Assembly (NCBI RefSeq): GCF_036173105.1
Contig: NZ_CP108053.1
Location: forward strand, 5,828,001-5,892,000
Origin: Streptomyces sp. NBC_00287
GTDB lineage: Bacteria > Actinomycetota > Actinomycetes > Streptomycetales > Streptomycetaceae
Direction: 5' to 3'
DNA length: 64,000 nt
In this document: one piece after another, positions 33,758 through 41,829 of the stretch
Layout: every line of letters begins with the position of its first letter
How positions within the stretch are numbered: position 1 is the stretch's first letter
Translations under genes and position numbers: made by a program
The notes under the pieces: generated by a model
Told to the model about the DNA's origin: nothing
The model's database searches: none
Seen by the model: only the letters and a program-made list of their open reading frames with translations

Positions 33758-33758
33758 A

Positions 33759-33788
33759 ACGGCCGGGGTCCCTCGGGACCCCGGCCGT
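33759..33788. terminator. Strong bidirectional hairpin between converging genes
   Basis: Arms ACGGCCGGGGTCCC (33759-33772) and its exact complement (33775-33788) meet around a very small loop, directly after the stop of one gene and 15 bp before the stop of the converging PGRP gene. There is no long T tract on the plus strand; many Streptomyces terminators lack one. Confidence 0.75.
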
Positions 33789-33803
33789 CTCGGTGAGCTG
33801 CCC

Positions 33804-36434
33804 TTACGGCGCCAGTACGGCCCCGAGGCCGCCGTCGGTCGGCGTACCGAGCGTGGTCTTGCTGTAGATGAGCGAGTCGCCGTAGCCGAGGCCCGTGCTG
33901 TTGCTCGGGATGTGCAGCAGGATGCCGTCCGTGCCGTCCTCGCCGTCGGCGCCGATGGTGAGGTCGGCACGGCCGTAGCCGGACAGGTCGGTCAGCGACA
34001 CCGACGTACCGAACAGGTCGCCCGCCTCCGCGGTGCCGGGGACGCTCGTGGTGTCCTGCGAGACCGCCAGCGAGCCGGAGCCGGTCAGACCGGCCGAGCC
34101 GCCCTTGACGAGGACCACGGTGCCCGCGTTGGCGTAGCTGACGCCGCTGCGGGTGAGGTCCTCGCCGCGGGCGCCGGTCAGGGCGTCGGCGTAGCCGTCG
34201 GCGTTGAAGTCGCCGGCCGAGACGGAGATGCCGAAGGAGTCGCCGGACTCGTTGCCGCCGGGGACGCCCGAGGTGTCCTGGTGGATGACCTTCATGCCGG
34301 TGGTGGTGAAGCCGGTCGAGGTGCCGAACAGCATGGTGATCTGGCCGCCCGAGATCGCGCCCGACTCCGAGGCGACCGGCTGGCCGATGACGATGTCGTC
34401 GTAGCCGTTGCCGTTGAAGTCACCGGTGGCTATGGAGCGGCCGCCCTTGACCGACAGCACCCCGGCCTTGGTCAGACCGGTCGCCGAGCCCGCGAAGCGG
34501 ACCACGCGGCCGATGCCGCCGCTGTCGCGGTAGTTGAGGGCGACGTCGGAGTAGCCGTCCCGGTTGAAGTCGCCGGTCGTGGCGTCCAGGTAGGCGATCG
34601 CGCCGGTGGCGGTGGTGAGGGTGCCGTAGGCCGTCGAGCCGCCGGTCAGGCGGACGTTGTAGGTGCCGCCCTTGCCGGTGCCGGCCGAGAAGACGTCCGC
34701 CTTGCCGTCGCCGTTGAAGTCGCCGACGGTGACGGCCGAACCGAGCTTGGCGCCGGCCGCGGTGACGCCGGTCGTGGTGTACGAGAAACCGGTGTTCAGG
34801 GCCGGGCCGTACATCACCGTGACCTGGCCGCGGTCGGTGTTGCCACTGGTGTCGTCCTCGCCCGGCGAGCCGATCGCGAGGTCGGCGTGACCGTCGCCGT
34901 TGACATCGCCCCAGGCGGTCGCGGCACCGAAGGAGTCACCGGTCTCGGAGGTGCCGGGGACACCGGCGCTGTTCTGGGTGAAGCCGATCCTCGACGCCGT
35001 GACAGGACCGTCGATCCCGCCCGGGACCACGGTGACGCGGTTCGCCTTCGGGGTGCCGGCGACCAGGTCGCTGACGCCGTCGCGGTTGAAGTCGGTGGTG
35101 GCCAGGGCGTGCGAGATACCCGGAGTCTTGGCCAGCGAGGCGATGCTCCCGAGCTTCGGGTAGAGGTTGAGGCCGGGGCAGGCCGTGGCGTTGGTGTCCT
35201 TGTGCCCGAACACCCGCGGCAGCGTGATCTGCTGGCCCTCCGCGACCTTGTTGCCGCTGTAGTTCAGCGGCGCGCGCGAGGTCAGCGCGACCTTGCCGGT
35301 CGGGTCGATGCCGTACATGCCGAACTTCCAGGCCACGACCCGGGCGATGGCGTCGAGGGCGGCCTTGGACGGCTTGGCCGACTCGAAGTTGCCGATGTAG
35401 GAGATGCCGAGCGTGTCGGTGTTGAAACCGGCGTCGTGCGCACCGGTCACCGGCAGGTCCATACCGCCGCTGCGGCCCTCGAAGATCTGGCCGCACTTGT
35501 CGACGACGAAGTTGTAGCCGACGTCGAAGTAGTCCTGGGCGAAGTGCGCCTGCTGGATCGTGCGCATCCGGGCCGCGGACTCGGCGCAGGACAGCGTGTT
35601 GTCGCTGTCGACGCCGGTGTGGTGGATGACGGCGGCCTTGATGTCGGTGCCGTAGCTCGGCGTGCCGTTGTACTCCGTCGACGCGCCCCACTCGGCCTGC
35701 GTGATGATCGGGGGCTTGACGACCGTGGAGGGCCGGGGGGCGGGGACCGTGGGGGTCGGCGTCGGCGTCGGCGTCGGGGAGGTCGAGGCGGTGGCCGTCG
35801 GGGAGGTGGTCTCCGTGGGAGTGGCCGTAGGCGAGGTGGTCTCCGTGGGAGTGGCCGCGGGCGGGCTCGTCTCGGCCGCGAAGGCCGCCGGCTCCATCCC
35901 GCTCTCCGGATCCGTCCCCGGATCCAGCAACTTGACGTCCATACCGGCCGGCTGCCCGCCGACCTCGGTGCCGTCGGCGTTCACGACCCGCACCTCGACG
36001 CCGTCCGACTCACCGGTCCACACCGACTCCGTACCGCCGCGCAGGGCGGCCCGTTCGGCCTCCGCGCCGTCGGCCTGGCTCGGCTCCAGGACCAGCTTCC
36101 GCCAGCCCGACCACTCGCCGGTCTCGACGTCCCGGGTGCGTACCTCGGGCGTGCCCTTGGTCTTCGCCTCCGGGTCGTCCCAGGTCACCACGACCGCGCT
36201 GAAGCGATCCGTGCCCTGCCTGTCCAGGCCCTTGCGGCCCGCGCCCTCGTTCTCGAGCTTCAGCGTGTGCACGGACGGCTCGCGCTCGCCCGCCTTGTCG
36301 TCGGACGGCGTGGACTGGTCCGCCATCGCATATGTGACGACCCCCGCCCCACTGAGGACGACCGCCCCGACGGTGAGCCAGGCCCGCCGTTTGAGACTGA
36401 GCGGCTTGTACGCATGGGTCCTACGAGGACTCAA
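33804..36434 (-). CDS. Large exported PGRP/N-acetylmuramoyl-L-alanine amidase with FG-GAP propeller
   Basis: 876 residues, exported. Order: signal or anchor helix (AWLTVGAVVLSGAGVVTYAM), a roughly 180-residue beta domain (FSAVVVTWDDPEAKT, EWSGWRKL), a Thr/Pro linker of short repeats, an amidase_2/PGRP domain, and five or six FG-GAP/VCBS repeats (DFNRDGVSDLVAG, DVNGDGHADLAIG and similar, each an Asp-rich calcium loop) that should form a beta-propeller. Zinc ligands appear intact: HH in VIHHTG, and His and Cys in GHKDTNATACPG, so it may cleave peptidoglycan rather than only bind it. TTG start at 36434 follows a GGGGTGGGG. The two paralogous small genes at either side point to a shared, unknown context. 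Confidence 0.85.
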   Translation of the reverse strand: MSPRRTHAYKPLSLKRRAWLTVGAVVLSGAGVVTYAMADQSTPSDDKAGEREPSVHTLKLENEGAGRKGLDRQGTDRFSAVVVTWDDPEAKTKGTPEVRTRDVETGEWSGWRKLVLEPSQADGAEAERAALRGGTESVWTGESDGVEVRVVNADGTEVGGQPAGMDVKLLDPGTDPESGMEPAAFAAETSPPAATPTETTSPTATPTETTSPTATASTSPTPTPTPTPTVPAPRPSTVVKPPIITQAEWGASTEYNGTPSYGTDIKAAVIHHTGVDSDNTLSCAESAARMRTIQQAHFAQDYFDVGYNFVVDKCGQIFEGRSGGMDLPVTGAHDAGFNTDTLGISYIGNFESAKPSKAALDAIARVVAWKFGMYGIDPTGKVALTSRAPLNYSGNKVAEGQQITLPRVFGHKDTNATACPGLNLYPKLGSIASLAKTPGISHALATTDFNRDGVSDLVAGTPKANRVTVVPGGIDGPVTASRIGFTQNSAGVPGTSETGDSFGAATAWGDVNGDGHADLAIGSPGEDDTSGNTDRGQVTVMYGPALNTGFSYTTTGVTAAGAKLGSAVTVGDFNGDGKADVFSAGTGKGGTYNVRLTGGSTAYGTLTTATGAIAYLDATTGDFNRDGYSDVALNYRDSGGIGRVVRFAGSATGLTKAGVLSVKGGRSIATGDFNGNGYDDIVIGQPVASESGAISGGQITMLFGTSTGFTTTGMKVIHQDTSGVPGGNESGDSFGISVSAGDFNADGYADALTGARGEDLTRSGVSYANAGTVVLVKGGSAGLTGSGSLAVSQDTTSVPGTAEAGDLFGTSVSLTDLSGYGRADLTIGADGEDGTDGILLHIPSNSTGLGYGDSLIYSKTTLGTPTDGGLGAVLAP

Positions 36435-36618
36435 CTACCCCACCCCTAGATATTGGACACGAACGCCACACCTGTAACAGGCGCGCTCTCCTCTCAGCGT
36501 TGGGTCCGGTCCAAACATCACCCGGCCAAAAGGTTGTACGGCTCTGTGACTTTTCTGTGTGCGAATGAGCACAGCCGTAACCCGTGATGCCCGCGTGACG
36601 AAATCCGCTTGATTCTGT

Positions 36619-36640
36619 GGGGGAGGCGTAAGCCTCCCCC
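36619..36640 (+). repeat. Perfect 9-bp hairpin with GTAA tetraloop just upstream of a start codon
   Basis: GGGGGAGGC, GTAA, GCCTCCCCC: a perfect stem closed by a GNRA-type loop, ending 26 bases before the ATG at 36667 and 11 bases before the GGAGGGG ribosome site. No T tract follows. It could be a 5' stabilising or attenuating element of the downstream mRNA. Confidence 0.6.
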
Positions 36641-36666
36641 GCGGATCGACCGGAGGGGTGGGGCCG

Positions 36667-37098
36667 ATGGACCAGGTGGACGAGCGAGTGCCGCGCGCGA
36701 GCGGGATGCGCGGGCAGACGGCGGCTTTCGTCGCCCGTGTCACCGCCCGGAACCGGCTGCCGCTCGACTACTCCGTGGCCAGCCTGCGGGTCGTCGACTT
36801 CCTGATCGACGGCCTGCGCAAGGGCGGCGCCGACCGGGAACGCGCCCACGAGACGCTCTTCGGGCTCGGCGCGTACGTCGGTGAGGTGCTGGTGCGCCGG
36901 GCGGGCGCCGTGTGGGTCGACTTCGACGACCACGAGCGGGCCTACTTCGGCCAGCCGGTCGGCGTACGGATGCCGGACGGCCGGGTCTGGAACCCGCTCG
37001 GCAAGGTCCACAACCGCTTCGAGGCGGGTGGTCCCGAGGATTCCCTGCAGACCTTCTATCTGACGCTGCACGGCCGGGTCCGGCGGGCCGTGGCATGA
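36667..37098 (+). CDS. Small conserved hypothetical protein, paralogue of the gene at 33371-33757
   Basis: 143 residues, cytoplasmic, no family recognised. Starts MDQVDERVPRASGMRG, then LPLDYSVASLRVVDFLIDGLRKGG, GLGAYVGEVLVRRAGAVWV, YFGQPVGVRMPDGRVWNPLGKV and SLQTFYLTLHGRV. It is longer than its paralogue by an insertion around VDFDDHERAYFGQPVG. ATG 36667 has GGAGGGG eight bases upstream, better than GTG 36658. It is divergent from the PGRP gene; a strong hairpin lies in the leader. Confidence 0.65.
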   Translation: MDQVDERVPRASGMRGQTAAFVARVTARNRLPLDYSVASLRVVDFLIDGLRKGGADRERAHETLFGLGAYVGEVLVRRAGAVWVDFDDHERAYFGQPVGVRMPDGRVWNPLGKVHNRFEAGGPEDSLQTFYLTLHGRVRRAVA

Positions 37099-37230
37099 GA
37101 CGAGTGGGGTGACAGCGGTTGCTGTGACACTTCTGTGAAGCCCGGCGCTGTTGACCGTGGGGGGCGGCAAAGGGCGGAGCCGTGCCGTGCGGGACGGGTC
37201 CGCCGTGAACTCGTAGGACGAGGACAGTAC

Positions 37231-37848
37231 TTGGGCCAGGGAGCGGAACCCCGTCGCGGGCACGCGTACGACGGGGAGCTGGGCGCGGCCGTCGCGCGGG
37301 CGCAGGAGGGTGACGAGGCGGCCTTCGCGGTCGCCTACCGGATCGTGCAGCCCGGACTCCTCGGCTATCTGCGCGGCATCGTCGGCGACGACGCCGAGGA
37401 CGTGGCCTCCGACGCCTGGCTGGAGATCGCCCGCGACCTCGGCCGGTTCAAGGGCGACGGGGCGGGCTTCCGCGGCTGGAGCGCGACCATCGCCCGGCAT
37501 CGGGCGCTGGACCATCTGCGCAGACAGCGGGTACGGCCCCGGTCGACGGCGACCGAGCAGGACGTACTCGATCTGCCGGGCCCGCACAGCACGCACGACC
37601 AGGCGCTGGAGTCGATCTCCACCGAGTACGCCCTGGAACTGGTCCGCGGGCTGCCACGCGACCAGGCCGAGGCCGTGCTGCTGCGGGTGGTCGTGGGTCT
37701 CGACGGCCCGGCGGCGGCCCGGGTCCTCGGCAAGCGCCCCGGCGCGGTACGCACCGCCGCGTACCGGGGTCTGAAGCGTCTGGCGAACCAGCTCGGCGTG
37801 GAAGGTGTGACGGATGACGGCCCCCGCACGCTGGGGGAGTCGAAATGA
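37231..37848 (+). CDS. ECF-subfamily sigma factor, first copy of a tandem module
   Basis: 205 residues. Region 2: GDDAEDVASDAWLEIARDLGRF and FRGWSATIARHRALDHLRRQR. Region 4: LPRDQAEAVLLRVVVGLDGPAAARVLGKRPGAVRTAAYRGLKRLA. It is strongly similar to the second sigma factor at 38932-39606 along the whole length, including EDVAS, DLxRF, QAEAV, VVVGLD and LGKRPGAVRTAA. TTG at 37231 is chosen because GAGGAC lies seven bases before it. Its partner gene follows about 100 bp downstream. A 5-bp inverted repeat ACAGC-GGTT-GCTGT at 37112-37125 precedes it and may be a control site. Confidence 0.92.
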   Translation: MGQGAEPRRGHAYDGELGAAVARAQEGDEAAFAVAYRIVQPGLLGYLRGIVGDDAEDVASDAWLEIARDLGRFKGDGAGFRGWSATIARHRALDHLRRQRVRPRSTATEQDVLDLPGPHSTHDQALESISTEYALELVRGLPRDQAEAVLLRVVVGLDGPAAARVLGKRPGAVRTAAYRGLKRLANQLGVEGVTDDGPRTLGESK

Positions 37849-37948
37849 ACGGAGAGGGAAGCGCCGGCGTAGGACGGGGGGAGCGCCACGCTTCCGGCGC
37901 GGACAACTCGAGCAAGTCGGGACAGGTCGGACAGGAATGGAAACGGAC

Positions 37949-38620
37949 ATGGGTGAACAGCTGAACGGCGGCGGCCCCGCCGCCCGTCGGCACGCCCACC
38001 CCGACGGCCCCACGCCCGACCTGGAAGCCCTGCTCGCCGCCGCCATGCGCCCCGCCGATGTCGACGCCGACGGCGAGCGGCGGGCCCTGGACGCGTTCCG
38101 GGCCGCCCGGGAAGCGGGCGCGCACCGGGCCCGCACCCGACGCCGGGACGACTGGCGGCCCCGGACGCGGCGCCGTACCGCACGCTCCCTGCGCGCCACG
38201 CTCTCGCTGTTCGCCGCGAGCCTCACCCTCGGCGGGGTGGCCTTCGCCGCGATCGGTACGACGGGCTCCTCCTCGGACACCTCCGACGACCGGGGCAGGC
38301 CCACGCCCACGCCCTCGGTGGACGACACCCCGTCCGCTGCGGCCACCGCGCCCCACGACCGTCCGGCCACCGCCAAGGACACCGAGGCCAAGTGCCGTGC
38401 CTACGACAAGGTGGCGGGCAACGGCAGCGCGCTGGAGTCGACGGCCTGGCAGCGGCTCATCGAGGCCGCGGGCGGCGAGGACAAGGTCGCCGCGTACTGC
38501 GCGCAGCGGCTCGCGCCCGCCGACAAGGGCAAAGGCACGGGCGAGAGCAAGAGCGGCACGGGCGAGAGCAACAACAGCGGCACCGGCAAGACCAAGGGCA
38601 AGGCCGACAAGAAGAACTGA
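37949..38620 (+). CDS. Single-span membrane protein paired with the first ECF factor
   Basis: 223 residues. The cytoplasmic N-terminus (LEALLAAAMRPADVDADGERRALDAFRAAREAG, then a very Arg-rich patch) leads to one membrane helix (LRATLSLFAASLTLGGVAFAAIG) and an extracytoplasmic part with two cysteines (EAKCRAYDKVAG; KVAAYCAQRL), ending in a Lys/Gly/Ser low-complexity tail. A conserved Cys-to-Cys segment and KG-rich end recur in the partner of the second sigma factor. The arrangement suggests anti-sigma or signal-sensing function, without a classical zinc anti-sigma motif. ATG 37937 is an equally possible start. Confidence 0.72.
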   Translation: MGEQLNGGGPAARRHAHPDGPTPDLEALLAAAMRPADVDADGERRALDAFRAAREAGAHRARTRRRDDWRPRTRRRTARSLRATLSLFAASLTLGGVAFAAIGTTGSSSDTSDDRGRPTPTPSVDDTPSAAATAPHDRPATAKDTEAKCRAYDKVAGNGSALESTAWQRLIEAAGGEDKVAAYCAQRLAPADKGKGTGESKSGTGESNNSGTGKTKGKADKKN

Positions 38621-38644
38621 CCCCGCGAGCACGGGAGTCGGACG

Positions 38645-38690
38645 CGTAGGTCCCTGCCAAAGGCGCTCGTAGGTCCCTGCCAAAGCAACG
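38645..38690 (+). repeat. Two tandem 23-bp units sharing an 18-bp core
   Basis: CGTAGGTCCCTGCCAAAG occurs at 38645-38662 and again at 38668-38685, a 23-bp period of about two helical turns. It sits between the end of the first sigma module and its terminator. It could be a pair of operator sites or a slipped duplication in non-coding DNA. Confidence 0.7.
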
Positions 38691-38729
38691 GCCGGGGCCG
38701 CCACCCCCCACAGGAGAGGCCCCGGCCGT
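38688..38729. terminator. 12-bp stem terminator after the first sigma module
   Basis: ACGGCCGGGGCC (38688-38699) pairs perfectly with GGCCCCGGCCGT (38718-38729) across an 18-nt loop. A second hairpin, CGCGCGGC-ACGG-GCCGCGCG (38730-38749), follows at once. Double GC-rich hairpins without T tract are typical Streptomyces terminators. Confidence 0.7.
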
Positions 38730-38931
38730 CGCGCGGCACGGGCCGCGCGGCGGCCCGTACTTCCTACAGCGCCAAGAGTGCGGTTTCTGTCACACCCCGT
38801 GCCGTCACCAGCCCGTCGCTCCTTGTGCGGACATGGACGAGCAGCGGTTTCAGGTCGTAACGTGCCTTTCGCGCCGCACGGGGCGGGCCGCCGTGCCGGG
38901 GCCAACAACCGACCATCTACCGAGGTACCGA

Positions 38932-39606
38932 GTGCTGGGGGACGACGCGGAGCTGACTGCCGCGGTGCTTGCGGCACAGGACGGGGACGAGACCGCGTTC
39001 CGGACTGTGTACCGCTCGGTGCACCCGCGGCTGCTCGGATACGTACGGACGCTGGTCGGCGACCCGGACGCCGAGGACGTGGCGTCGGAGTCCTGGCTGC
39101 AGATAGCGCGTGACCTGGATCGCTTCAGCGGGGACGCGGACCGCTTCCGCGGCTGGGCCGCCCGGATCGCCCGCAACCGCGCGCTGGACCACATACGTAT
39201 GCGCGGCCGCCGCCCCGCGATAGGCGGCGACGAGACGGAACTGACCGGCCGGGCCGCCGAGTCCGACACCGCGGGCGAGGCCATCGAGGCCCTGGCCACC
39301 GACAGCACCCTCTCCCTGATCGCCCGGCTGCCGCAGGACCAGGCCGAAGCCGTCGTCCTGCGCGTGGTCGTGGGCCTCGACGCGAAGACCGCCGCGGAGA
39401 CGCTGGGCAAGCGCCCGGGCGCGGTCCGCACGGCGGCGCACCGGGGTCTCAAACGCCTTGCCGAACTGCTCGGCGACCGTCCGGAGCACGATCCGGAATC
39501 GGCCGGCGTCCTCGACGGCCTGCCACCCCAGAGAGAACCGCGCGACCGCGCGGTGACGTCCGGCAGTGTGACGCATACGCGTGCGCGGACGCAGAAGGAT
39601 GTGTGA
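38932..39606 (+). CDS. ECF-subfamily sigma factor, second copy of a tandem module
   Basis: 224 residues. Region 2: DPDAEDVASESWLQIARDLDRF and FRGWAARIARNRALDHIRMRG. Region 4: LPQDQAEAVVLRVVVGLDAKTAAETLGKRPGAVRTAAHRGLKRLAELLG. It carries a roughly 35-residue polar C-terminal extension beyond region 4 that the first copy lacks. GTG at 38932 with GAGG seven bases upstream. The stop overlaps the partner's ATG (TGATG), so sigma and partner are co-translated. Confidence 0.92.
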   Translation: MLGDDAELTAAVLAAQDGDETAFRTVYRSVHPRLLGYVRTLVGDPDAEDVASESWLQIARDLDRFSGDADRFRGWAARIARNRALDHIRMRGRRPAIGGDETELTGRAAESDTAGEAIEALATDSTLSLIARLPQDQAEAVVLRVVVGLDAKTAAETLGKRPGAVRTAAHRGLKRLAELLGDRPEHDPESAGVLDGLPPQREPRDRAVTSGSVTHTRARTQKDV

Positions 39607-40592
39607 TGGCCGACGAGCAGTACAGGTGGCTGGACCCGAAGACGGCGGAACGTCTACTGAGCGGGGAGCCACTGGAAGCTGTCGACGCGGCCGACCGGGA
39701 GCAGGCCGAACGCCTCGCCAAGACGCTTGAGGCCCTGACCGTCGAACCCCCGCCGATCAGCGCCGAACTCCCCGGCGAGGACGCCGCGCTGGCCGCCTTC
39801 CGCGCCGCCCGCACCGAGCGCGCCGACGCCCCCGCGACCCTCGGCCACCGCTCCCGCCCGCACTCCTCCGACGCCGGACTCGTCCGCCTCGGCACGCCCC
39901 CGCGCGGCGACCGACGCCCCCGCTGGGTGCGCCCGGTGCGCCTCGGTCTTGCCGCCGCGCTGGCCGTCGGCATGGTCGGCGGGGTCGCGGTCGCGGCCGG
40001 AACCGGAGTCCTGCCCACGCCCTTCGACGGCGGCGAACCGGAGCCCGCCGCCTCGGTCTCGGCGGCCGTACCGCCCAAGCGCCCGCTGGTGTCGCCGTCG
40101 CCGGACGACGCCGTGGAGGGCGAGTCCGTACCCGACAGCGAGTCCACCGCACCCGTCCCGGACGCCTCGCGCGAGACGCCGGACGCCACCCCCGAGCACG
40201 GGGACCCCGCCGGCGGCTGGTGGAACGGCAATGTCACCTCGGCCTGCCGCGACATGCGCGACGGCAAGCGCCTGGTGGACGACGCCAGACGGGCCCTGGA
40301 GGGCGCGGCGGGCGGCCACAAGCGCGTGGAGACGTACTGCGCGGGCCTGCTCGGCGACTTCGGCAAGGGCGAGAGCAAGGACAAAGGGAAAGACAGCGAG
40401 AAGGACCAGGGCGAGGACGACGAGAGCGGCCGGTACGGCGACGGCGACGACGAGGGCCGGGGCGGCAATGATCACCACACCGACGGGGCCCTCGACACGA
40501 CGTCCTCCGCGCTGCCCCTGCTGCCGAGCCTGACCGAGTCCGCGGCCCCGGTCGCCCCGGTTGTCCCGGACACACTGCGACACGCTCGCTGA
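39606..40592 (+). CDS. Single-span membrane protein paired with the second ECF factor
   Basis: 328 residues. The cytoplasmic part contains WLDPKTAERLLSGEPLEAVDAADREQAERLAKTLEAL and DAALAAFRAARTE, the latter shared with the first partner. One membrane helix (RLGLAAALAVGMVGGVAVAAG), then a Pro/Ser linker and an extracytoplasmic segment with a Cys pair (VTSACRDMRDGKRL; RVETYCAGLLGDFGKGESK), and a long charged low-complexity tail of Lys/Asp/Gly. The shared AAFRAAR helix, Cys pair and GKGESK start of the tail show common descent with 37949-38620. AAGGA lies six bases before the ATG. Anti-sigma role inferred. Confidence 0.75.
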   Translation: MADEQYRWLDPKTAERLLSGEPLEAVDAADREQAERLAKTLEALTVEPPPISAELPGEDAALAAFRAARTERADAPATLGHRSRPHSSDAGLVRLGTPPRGDRRPRWVRPVRLGLAAALAVGMVGGVAVAAGTGVLPTPFDGGEPEPAASVSAAVPPKRPLVSPSPDDAVEGESVPDSESTAPVPDASRETPDATPEHGDPAGGWWNGNVTSACRDMRDGKRLVDDARRALEGAAGGHKRVETYCAGLLGDFGKGESKDKGKDSEKDQGEDDESGRYGDGDDEGRGGNDHHTDGALDTTSSALPLLPSLTESAAPVAPVVPDTLRHAR

Positions 40593-40734
40593 CCTGCGAT
40601 TTCGTAGAGCGTCGAACTTTTTTCGCGCAGGGTGTGACGTTTTCGCCGGTCCCGGCGCAGTATTCAGTGAGCCGACTGGTCATCGGCCGTCGCACGGAGC
40701 CGGGGTTCCCCCCGTACCTACGGCTCGTGCACAC

Positions 40735-40773
40735 GGCGCGGGCGGGACACGTTCCCCCGGTCCCGCCCGCGCC
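40735..40773 (-). terminator. 14-bp stem terminator downstream of the L,D-transpeptidase gene
   Basis: GGCGCGGGCGGGAC (40735-40748) and GTCCCGCCCGCGCC (40760-40773) are exact complements around an 11-nt loop, six bases past the stop of the minus-strand gene. It can also serve the converging sigma-module transcript. Confidence 0.8.
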
Positions 40774-40779
40774 CCACAG

Positions 40780-41607
40780 CTACCAGGAGACGACGACCTT
40801 GTCGCCGTTCCTCACCTGCGCGAACAGCTCCGCGATCGCCCCCTCGTCCCGTACGTTGACACAGCCGTGCGAGGCACCGGCGTACCCCGTGGCCGCGAAG
40901 TCGGACGAGTAGTGCACGGCCTGGCCCCCGCTGAAGAACATCGCGTACGGCATCGGCGAGTCGTACAGCGTGGAGTGGTGGTGCCGGGACTTCCAGTAGA
41001 CCTGGAAGACGCCCTCGCGCGTCGGCGTGTACTGCGAGCCGAAGCGCACCGACACCGTGGAGAGCGTCCGGCCGTCGATCATCCAGCGCAGGGTGCGGCT
41101 CGTCTTGTCGATGCACAGCACCCGGCCGGTCAGACAGCGCGGATCGGGCTCGGCGGCGGGCTGCCCGCCCATCAGATACAGATCCCACTGCCCCGGCTCC
41201 CGGGTCATCTTCAGCAGCCGCTTCCAGGTGACGGCGTCCGTCTTCCCGGTCTTCGGCAGCCCGCGCTTGCCCTGGAACCCCTTGACCGCCTGCTCGGTGA
41301 GATCGTCGTACGTCCCCGTCGGCCCGTCGAAGAGCCAGGCGACCTGACGCAGCCGGGCCTGGAGCTCACGGACGTCCCGCCCGGTGTCACCGCGGGACCA
41401 CAGGACCTCGGGCGGCTCGGGCTTGGAGTCGGCCGGCGTCCTGGACGGCGTATCGGGCGCCGTACTGGAAGGCGATCTGCTCGGCAGTTCGACGCGGACC
41501 GGAGACTGCCCCTTGCCGTCGGCCGCCTGTACCGTGCAGCCGCCGCACACGACCGCGAGCGCCGTGGCCAGGGCGAGCGCGCCGGCCGTTCTCCTCGTGC
41601 TCCTCAT
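40780..41607 (-). CDS. L,D-transpeptidase (YkuD) with peptidoglycan-binding domain
   Basis: 275 residues, exported. Makes 3-3 peptidoglycan cross-links or attaches proteins to the wall. A signal sequence ends near ALAVVCGGC; Cys24 could be a lipobox cysteine, although the preceding residues are not ideal. Then a Ser/Pro linker, a PG_binding_1 helix domain (about 70-133: DTGRDVRELQARLRQV, TYDDLTEQAVKGFQ), and the YkuD domain with His232 and SHGC249VN as the catalytic motif. ATG at 41607 is chosen for GGGGGG just upstream; TTG at 41619 is the alternative. Divergent from the acyl-CoA mutase gene. Confidence 0.9.
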   Translation of the reverse strand: MRSTRRTAGALALATALAVVCGGCTVQAADGKGQSPVRVELPSRSPSSTAPDTPSRTPADSKPEPPEVLWSRGDTGRDVRELQARLRQVAWLFDGPTGTYDDLTEQAVKGFQGKRGLPKTGKTDAVTWKRLLKMTREPGQWDLYLMGGQPAAEPDPRCLTGRVLCIDKTSRTLRWMIDGRTLSTVSVRFGSQYTPTREGVFQVYWKSRHHHSTLYDSPMPYAMFFSGGQAVHYSSDFAATGYAGASHGCVNVRDEGAIAELFAQVRNGDKVVVSW

Positions 41608-41829
41608 CAGGCCCCCCAATGCCGCTGATGTCCTCTGAGATGTTCCCCGCGGATGACTGGTTGCGAACGGAGAGGCATTGTTGTGACCGGGGCCGCATCG
41701 CGGCTGTGAGCAAGGTCCCAGCGGTGTCCTCTCCTCCGGGCGCGCGCCCCGCGGCTACAGTCCGTCGAAGGGTCGGTCTGTACCAGTGAGTAAGCAGCGA
41801 GCGAACTGCTCGGCGGGAGGCAACACACC

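Larger units (their letters stand above)
38621..38931 (+). promoter_or_regulatory. 311-bp gap between the two sigma modules
   Basis: Holds the 23-bp tandem repeat, two consecutive hairpins, and then about 180 bp leading to the second sigma gene, which must include its promoter. The region 38776-38810 has GCGGTTTCTGTCACACC, sharing the TTCTGT word with the leader of the first sigma gene (37131-37136). GAGG at 38922-38925 is the ribosome site of the GTG at 38932. No additional gene is supported here. Confidence 0.4.
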
